Below are positions 55,467-64,000 of a DNA stretch of 64,000 bases, piece by piece (the stretch's first letter is position 1; every line of letters starts with the position of its first letter). Made by a program: the position numbers and the translations under genes. The DNA is from Flammulina velutipes (taxonomy: Eukaryota > Basidiomycota > Agaricomycetes > Agaricales > Physalacriaceae). The notes under the pieces were generated by a model that worked only from the letters and a program-made list of their open reading frames with translations, did not search any database and was not told the DNA's origin. The stretch spans positions 372,001-436,000 of the forward strand of contig JAALGH010000011.1 of NCBI GenBank assembly GCA_011800155.1, given 5' to 3'.

Positions 55467-56980
55467 TTAATCGGTGACCTCGTCCGTCCATGGATCCGTC
55501 ACTATGAGGACACCGACACCGTTCTTAGACAGCATAAAGGGAGAATCAGCAGGTGGATAGATCTCCAAGATAATAAAGTCCTGAAAGAAACATGCGTTAG
55601 GAGAAACTCTGTGTCGAAAAATATGCGCCACATACCTTTATGGTACACTCAGCAGCGGAAAACCCCCCTACTGCTACATCTGGATTGCACTTGACCTCAC
55701 CTTCCCAGTCCATATGCTCCTGGATTATATGCCCAGGCCTTGGCGGGCTCGGAAACGCTGGTGGAGGGACAGGACGTAGCGTACCACACCCTCCAATGAG
55801 CATGTTGCGCATGGTTGTCTTTCCCTTTATTTTAACGGAAACCTGTCGGACGAGCTTAACGCTGAGATGTTTCGCTGATTCTGATGGGGATGGTGGCTGT
55901 GGGCCTCGGGAGGAGAAGAACAGCAATAGAGACGTGAGAGTAGAGGTTACTTGGATGTGGATAGGAATGTAGTCGGTTATCGCAAAAACTTGCAGCGCAG
56001 GAATGAAAAGCTATACAGAAGTCAATACAATCGACGGTGGGGAAGATAGAGGCGCCACCAACGTTACAGCTAATTGGATCAACCCGAGCACCCTCTTTGG
56101 TTTTGACAGTGATAAGCGACTGCCGCCATTCTTCGGGAGACGACTTCACAGAAGATAGGAACATGGGTTGGTACAATATTGGCTGGGATGGGCGTGTACG
56201 TGGGCGATAGCTTATTGGAAAAGAAAAGCTACTCAATAATGAATCTATTATCAGACGGCGTATGAGGAAAGGTTTGTTAACTTACTTGACATCCCGGCTA
56301 AATAATCCCATTGCGGCACCTCGATTATCTTCAACTTCCACTATCACCCTGTAGTCGACGGTCACGGACACGGCGGACGTCGAAGCCGCAAATGTAGGCG
56401 GAATGGGAAAGCGAGTGCCAGTTTCTCTATCCAAGTACGTCTCTGGGAAGAAGATCGCGAAGGGTATAGCACCAGGACATTGATTTGGACCATCAAGGCT
56501 CGTAGGCCACAGTGTGAAGGATAGATCAACGACCTTGGTAGTCTTGGAATCTTCGTCGTTCATTACCATTATCTCTCCCAATAACTACAAAATAGGATAG
56601 GAAAGAGTCAGCAACGATTAAAAGTCACGATTCGTCCTTGCGCACGTTTAATACGTCTCATATCCAACCAAAACATCCAACACTGATAATATACGGATTT
56701 GCGCCACATCGCCGAAAGGATGACTGACCTTGATGACAACCGACCTAACTACTTCCCTGTTATCCAGCAGCATAGCTCCGTGAATATTTCCTCTTCGATG
56801 GTAGATGGGCTGTGCGGCGATCCTTTGCTGATCTGCGAGAGCGATCGTTACGTGGCCATCCGTTCGGAGCCATGTATCGGTGAGATTGTTTCTGCTGCGT
56901 CTCGACGGGCTGTGCTCAAGCCTCGCTTCACCGTCCTGGAGAAGGGGAGAATACGCAGGTGGGAACGTATATATAGGCAT
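55467..56980 (-). CDS. Arrestin-like protein
   Basis: Multi-exon gene for a beta-sandwich arrestin-family protein. It starts MPIYTFPPAYSPLLQDGEA at 56980. The N-terminal domain shows LTDTWLRTDGHVTIALADQQ, RRGNIHGAMLLDNREVVRSVVIKV, VVDLSFTLWPTSL and CPGAIPFAIFFPETYL, which match fungal arrestin_N patterns. Later exons read VDYRVIVEVEDNRG, YQPMFLSSVKSSPEEWRQSL, FAITDYIPIHIQV, VKLVRQVSVKIKG and MDWEGEVKCN, the arrestin_C-like part, and end DPWTDEVTD-stop at 55467. Family members such as yeast ARTs bring Rsp5 ubiquitin ligase to membrane transporters; no PPxY motif was picked out, so the ligase link is uncertain. Confidence 0.72.
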
Positions 56981-57566
56981 GGTAAGTTGAATCGGAGGCG
57001 AGAAGTGACAATGAAGTTGGAGATACTCATCTTAAAAGGAGATGCCTCTATCTAGCACTCGCTTGTCATGACTGCGTGGAGAACATCCACCACAAATCAA
57101 CCGAAGAGATTGAATTATTGAATAGTGCCGGTGATAGAATATGACTCGTTTCAGGATTTCAAGAATGAATGTTGCCCTAGTAGGCTCCGGAGGCGATCTA
57201 ACCGGAGAATTGGCTAGATGTGAAGGCGCATAGTAGCCTCTCGAAGACAATGCCGCAGCCGGTGCTGAACAGTGCTCTCTGTAAGCTTGCTGCGAGACCT
57301 CGAGTTCATGCTGCGCCGTAAAGGTACGACTGCAATACGCAGAGATTGGTAGTTTACCTTCATTAATAGCGTCATAGCGCATGCGGAATGTAGGAACAAG
57401 TGAGTGCATCATCGAGTCAGTTGGGCCGTCGTTGAGGAACCGGTAAGGCACAAGGATTTGAGTAAGTAGAAGGTGGGCAAATATATCCGTCTACATCACC
57501 GCCTGCATCAGTAAGAACATGAGTCAAAGAGGAATCAGTCGAGTCAACGCACGATGCTTACCACAA
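56981..57566. other. Region between arrestin start and RecQ end, unassigned open frame
   Basis: A minus-strand frame at about 57300-57500 (YRFLNDGPTDSMMHS) is open over 140 codons but has no motif I recognise and could be 3' UTR of the helicase gene or an alternative last exon. The arrestin promoter must also lie here. Confidence 0.4.
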
Positions 57567-60984
<3,418 letters not shown>

Positions 60985-61136
60985 GGTAAGGAATAACCCT
61001 GTGTGACAGCGCGACGCGTTGATGTGTCACAAATCAGGTGATTCCTGTCACATTGTTATGGACTCTGGAGGATCAAGTTGGAGAGTTCTGAACAGTGAAT
61101 GAACAAGCATATCGTACACATATCTACTACGCATGT

Positions 61137-62258
61137 TTAGTCTGAGTCCTCCGCCTCCTCATCTTCCTCATCGGTCTCGTTCTCCTCTTCCACCGCCTTG
61201 ATAGGTAAACACAACAGAGAGTAAGACAGATATATACTATCCTCACGCGTCGCATCCGCCTCATTCCCAGTATGGTTGATCTGTTCCTCAGACGTGCTCC
61301 ATTTGACCAGTGATCCATCTTCACGAAGGTCGTAGAATGTCACGTTTTTGATACGCCTCCACCATTCAAGGACGTCTTTAGTACTTTCCCTGTCCAAGAG
61401 GGCATCTATGACGTCCGTCGTAAAAGGACGTACTTCCGTGATAATCTGAGCCCGGTTGTCCTCCTTGCCATGCGTTGGAATGAAGTGGTCAAACTTGGAC
61501 GTCGACAACGTGATGGGAACGATCTTGACAGATACATCTTTGCGTGACTTGGCGCATTCGAGGATGGCGGCGTCGATGCCACTGAGTTTGGTGGTCCCAA
61601 GGCAGTACTTCCGATCCAAGATTAATCCAAATGGAGCCTCGAGGCCAAAAACGAGAGTCTCCAAAGAACAGCGAAGGATGAGAGGGATGACGTCCTCGGA
61701 CAGCTTTCCTTCATCCTCCAAGACCCTGAAGATTTTGAAGGCAATAACTGCACGGTAGCCACTTTTGATCTTCGTGACTTCGTGAGGGACGTCTGGATAG
61801 AAAGCGACCCAAGTTCCCACATAGGCAGATGAGGAATTACCATCGACGACGAGGTGTTGACTGTAAGTGGTGTCTCCTATGCCAACGAGGAATGTACCAA
61901 CGAGATCCTTCTGTGGTGTGTCTCGGTGCGGCTGAAAATGACCTCCAGGCCCGTATAAATGTATTTTGTAGGGCTCGACGCGAACCTGCGAAGGAACGAA
62001 ATTTTTCTGCCAGATGTGCTGAATTTCGAGAAGTAATTCTTGCGTGACGGAGAATGAGTCGGAGGTGATTTCCTTTGCATTGCGTACAGTTTCGTCGACT
62101 TTGGTGGTTTGGTCGCGCATGTCACCGAAGCCAGACACTCCCGCGTGCTCAAACCAAGTCTTGAGCCGCTCTTCGTCTGAATTGCCGTAATGAGAGAATA
62201 TCAGTTCCTCGTCGAAGGCATATCTTCTATTAAAAAAGAGAGTTCCCGGGAAGAAACC
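61137..62258 (-). CDS. 2OG-Fe(II) oxygenase, 5' end missing
   Basis: Fe(II)/2-oxoglutarate-dependent dioxygenase of the prolyl-hydroxylase-like type common in fungi. The iron triad is visible: HFQPHRDTP (His and Asp) and DVPHEVTKI (His), followed by GYRAVIAFKI with the Arg that binds 2-oxoglutarate. Upstream coding sequence with similar character (FNRRYAFDEELIF, WFEHAGVSGFGD) continues to about 62258, where an AATAG could be a splice acceptor, but no in-frame ATG precedes it. The C-terminus is strongly acidic (EENETDEEDEEAEDSD-stop). The first in-frame ATG is 62120. The missing first exon would lie at or beyond 62290, where Helitron-associated sequence begins, so the gene may have been truncated by that insertion. 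Confidence 0.78.
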   Translation of the reverse strand, partial: GFFPGTLFFNRRYAFDEELIFSHYGNSDEERLKTWFEHAGVSGFGDMRDQTTKVDETVRNAKEITSDSFSVTQELLLEIQHIWQKNFVPSQVRVEPYKIHLYGPGGHFQPHRDTPQKDLVGTFLVGIGDTTYSQHLVVDGNSSSAYVGTWVAFYPDVPHEVTKIKSGYRAVIAFKIFRVLEDEGKLSEDVIPLILRCSLETLVFGLEAPFGLILDRKYCLGTTKLSGIDAAILECAKSRKDVSVKIVPITLSTSKFDHFIPTHGKEDNRAQIITEVRPFTTDVIDALLDRESTKDVLEWWRRIKNVTFYDLREDGSLVKWSTSEEQINHTGNEADATREDSIYLSYSLLCLPIKAVEEENETDEEDEEAEDSD

Positions 62259-62295
62259 CTATTGGCTAGACAAACACCAGAGACAAAGACGTGTC

Positions 62296-62349
62296 CTCAT
62301 TCGCTCCGTCTGCATTCTACGTCTCATTCGCTCTGTCTACATTCTACGT
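62296..62349. repeat. Tandem 27-bp repeat (two copies)
   Basis: Two adjacent copies (62296-62322 and 62323-62349) of a unit that starts CTCATTCGCTC and ends CATTCTACGT, differing at three positions. It lies between the truncated oxygenase and the Helitron gene, so it may be part of the Helitron 5' end. Confidence 0.75.
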
Positions 62350-62640
62350 GAGTGGCAGTGTTAGGGGGTATGACGCAAGTGGATGTCGTTCACACCCTCT
62401 TTCTATTCCTCTTCGTATCCAAAAAAATACCTGTTTTTCTCCTCTGATTTGTTATTCTACTGTTCTGTTTCTCACACGAATGTACGATTTCGATGATTAT
62501 CGCTCTCGACGTCGGGACCGGGGTGCGTCCAAGCTTTGGACGCTGTTGATCTTTCGGACCGAACTCTTCCGTGTTATTCACGTGTTTCACGTTGGTTTCC
62601 TTCTCTTCGTCTGTCACTCCCACTTATCGTCTCTTTCATT
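62350..62640 (+). promoter_or_regulatory. Helitron 5' leader/promoter region
   Basis: Pyrimidine-rich sequence before the predicted Helitron replicase start. An open frame (from ATG 62480, MYDFDDYRSRRRDRG) overlaps it, but could not be joined in frame to the replicase exons. Helitrons start with TC and end with CTRR; the exact left end was not found. Confidence 0.4.
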
Positions 62641-64000
62641 ATGGCAATGGTAGGTGTTGAACCTTTTGTCCTCACACCTAATATTGATTGATTGCTTTCT
62701 CGAGCAGAATTATTTCCAGTCCGGGCTGCTCAATGAACGTGAACACGGTGCACCACCTCTTCATGATGCCGTTCACTTGAACGCGCGACAGCTTGGTCAA
62801 CAAAGGCGACGACAAAGAGAGCGAGAGGTCCGGCTGACACTACCGTCTTACCGTCAATTTCCTCAAACCCTCCCTGACGATGTTGATTTGAACGCACGTC
62901 AGCTTGGACAGCAGAGACGGCGACAAAGAGAACGAGAGATGCGTGAACGACACCTTCATGACGAAGACAGCGTTCATCGTGTTCACGTCTCGGTGTGTTG
63001 TTGTCTTCCCTCTATTTATTCACACTAACTGTTTCTTTCTGTATACAGCAACAAGGCCCTGAACGTGTTCAACCACTACCGCAAGACCTCCTGCAAGACC
63101 TCCAGAGGCCTCTTGCCCGTCGGCGGAACCAATGGCCTGTGAGCCGCCACGATCTCGGTGCTATGGATGTCTCTTGCGAGCACTGTGGTGCACTCCACTG
63201 GCGTTCAGAAGCAGTCAGCACTGGTGGCTTTGGCATGTGCTGCGCTCATGGCAAGGTCACTATTGGTCTCCTCCAAGACCCACCGCCCCTCCTGCGTCAC
63301 CTCTATGAAGGTGACGACGATCAGTCGAAAGAGTTCCTTGACAATATATGGAAATATAATCGTGCCTTTTCGTTTACGTCGCTTGGAGTGTCTGAAGATT
63401 TTTCTGTGAATAGCCACCGTAACGGGCCACCTGTATTCCGCATTCATGGTGAACTCTGTCACCGTACAGGTTCGCTCTTTCCTGTGGAAGGTCAGCAGCC
63501 TGTCTACTCTCAGGTGTACATCTACGACCCGAGGGACGCTTCTGCGTCTCGCGTGCGAAATAATCGTACCCTTCGCTCTGACACTCTTCATCTTCTCGAG
63601 GGTGTCATACGTCAGCACCATCCTTACGCCCAAATATACAAGTCTGCCGCAGACGTCCTTAGGAACTACGACACGACTGACGATGTCCACGTCACGCTGC
63701 GTCACATCGTTGGAACAGACCGTCGGACCCATAACCTCCCTACTACGGAGGAAGTCGCTGTTCTCCTACCTGAAGATCAGTCTCTCGCGAACGGTAGAGA
63801 CATTGTCTTGCGCAAGCGAGAGGGTCCTTTGGTTCGCATCGATGATCGACATCCAGCATACAGCCCGTTGCAGTATGTTCTTCTTTTTCCTTACGGCGAA
63901 CATGGTTGGCACGACCATATCTACTTGCAACGAGGTACAACTGCGTCGTCTTCGAAAGTCTCTGCCACACGCTATACCGCTTACCGCCTTCACCAACGTC
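62641..64000 (+). mobile_element. Helitron replicase, N-terminal part (runs off window end)
   Basis: 5' part of a Helitron Rep/helicase gene. Possible start MAM at 62641, then a 65-base intron and NYFQSGLLNEREHG. An Arg/Gln-rich section contains a direct repeat of LNARQLGQQRRRQRERE (about residues 25 and 55). After a second intron (63000-63048) comes the Helitron-like N domain: GALHWRSEAV, CCAHGKVTIGLL, RHLYEGDDDQSKEFLDNIW, YNRAFSFTSLGV, FRIHGELCHRTGSLFP, YSQVYIYDPRDA, and later HPAYSPLQYVLLFPYGEHGW. The Rep catalytic HUH/Tyr motifs and the Pif1-type helicase would lie beyond base 64000. No frameshift is seen in the visible part, so the element could be intact. Confidence 0.85.

Noticed and set aside
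57032..57451. 139-codon minus-strand frame between RecQ and the arrestin gene
   Set aside because: No family motif; alternative frames of the same stretch are equally open, so coding status is undecided.
62291..62653. Plus-strand frame with MYDFDDYRSRRRDRG as Helitron exon 1
   Set aside because: No GT donor in it joins the following exon in frame; the short MAM exon does, though it is weak too.

Overview
The window is nuclear DNA of a basidiomycete fungus, most likely an Agaricomycete. Nearly every gene is split by short introns of about 45-60 bases with GT..AG ends and CTNAY-like branch sites. Genes lie close together on both strands, and the families present (SRPK-like kinase, paired F-box proteins, AMSH-like JAMM protease front half, Ctr copper transporter, Helitron) are usual for mushroom-forming fungi. 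No species can be named from the sequence alone. Exon borders were worked out by eye, so they are models, not proven transcripts.

Layout, left to right. 1-5.7 kb: 5' part of an AMSH-like gene (-), a carboxylesterase (+) and a Ser-rich protein of unknown function (-). 6.1-11.1 kb: a SET-domain methyltransferase and ferric reductase copy A (+). 11.3-17.4 kb: a remnant of the SET gene 3' end, an aldo-keto reductase (-), an SRPK-like kinase (+) and a secreted kexin-like protease (-). 17.9-28.3 kb: a compact group of two paralogous PLP-enzyme/rhodanese fusions (-), an MFS exporter (-), an ACC-synthase-like aminotransferase (+) and a GNAT acetyltransferase (+), which looks like a small biosynthetic cluster. 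29.0-33.2 kb: a Ctr copper transporter (-) divergent from ferric reductase copy B (+). Copies A and B share promoter, leader, introns and coding sequence, so they are a segmental duplication about 22 kb apart.

34.4-44 kb: an EEP/TDP2-like protein with a damaged catalytic motif, a truncated and a full short-chain dehydrogenase, an F-box protein and a Rud3-like golgin. 44.1-50.8 kb: six diverged copies of an unfamiliar TATA-plus-ATG repeat unit on both sides of an MFS transporter, followed by a hAT-type MITE with clean 8-bp target duplications. 52.1-62.3 kb: a second F-box protein, a GPI-anchored CFEM protein, an arrestin-like protein, a RecQ helicase and a 2OG-Fe(II) oxygenase whose 5' end is missing. 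62.3-64 kb: the front part of a Helitron replicase running off the window.

Two functional themes stand out. One is metal uptake at the plasma membrane: two metalloreductases, a copper permease and a CFEM protein. The other is the PLP-enzyme cluster between the two reductases, whose product cannot be told from sequence alone.
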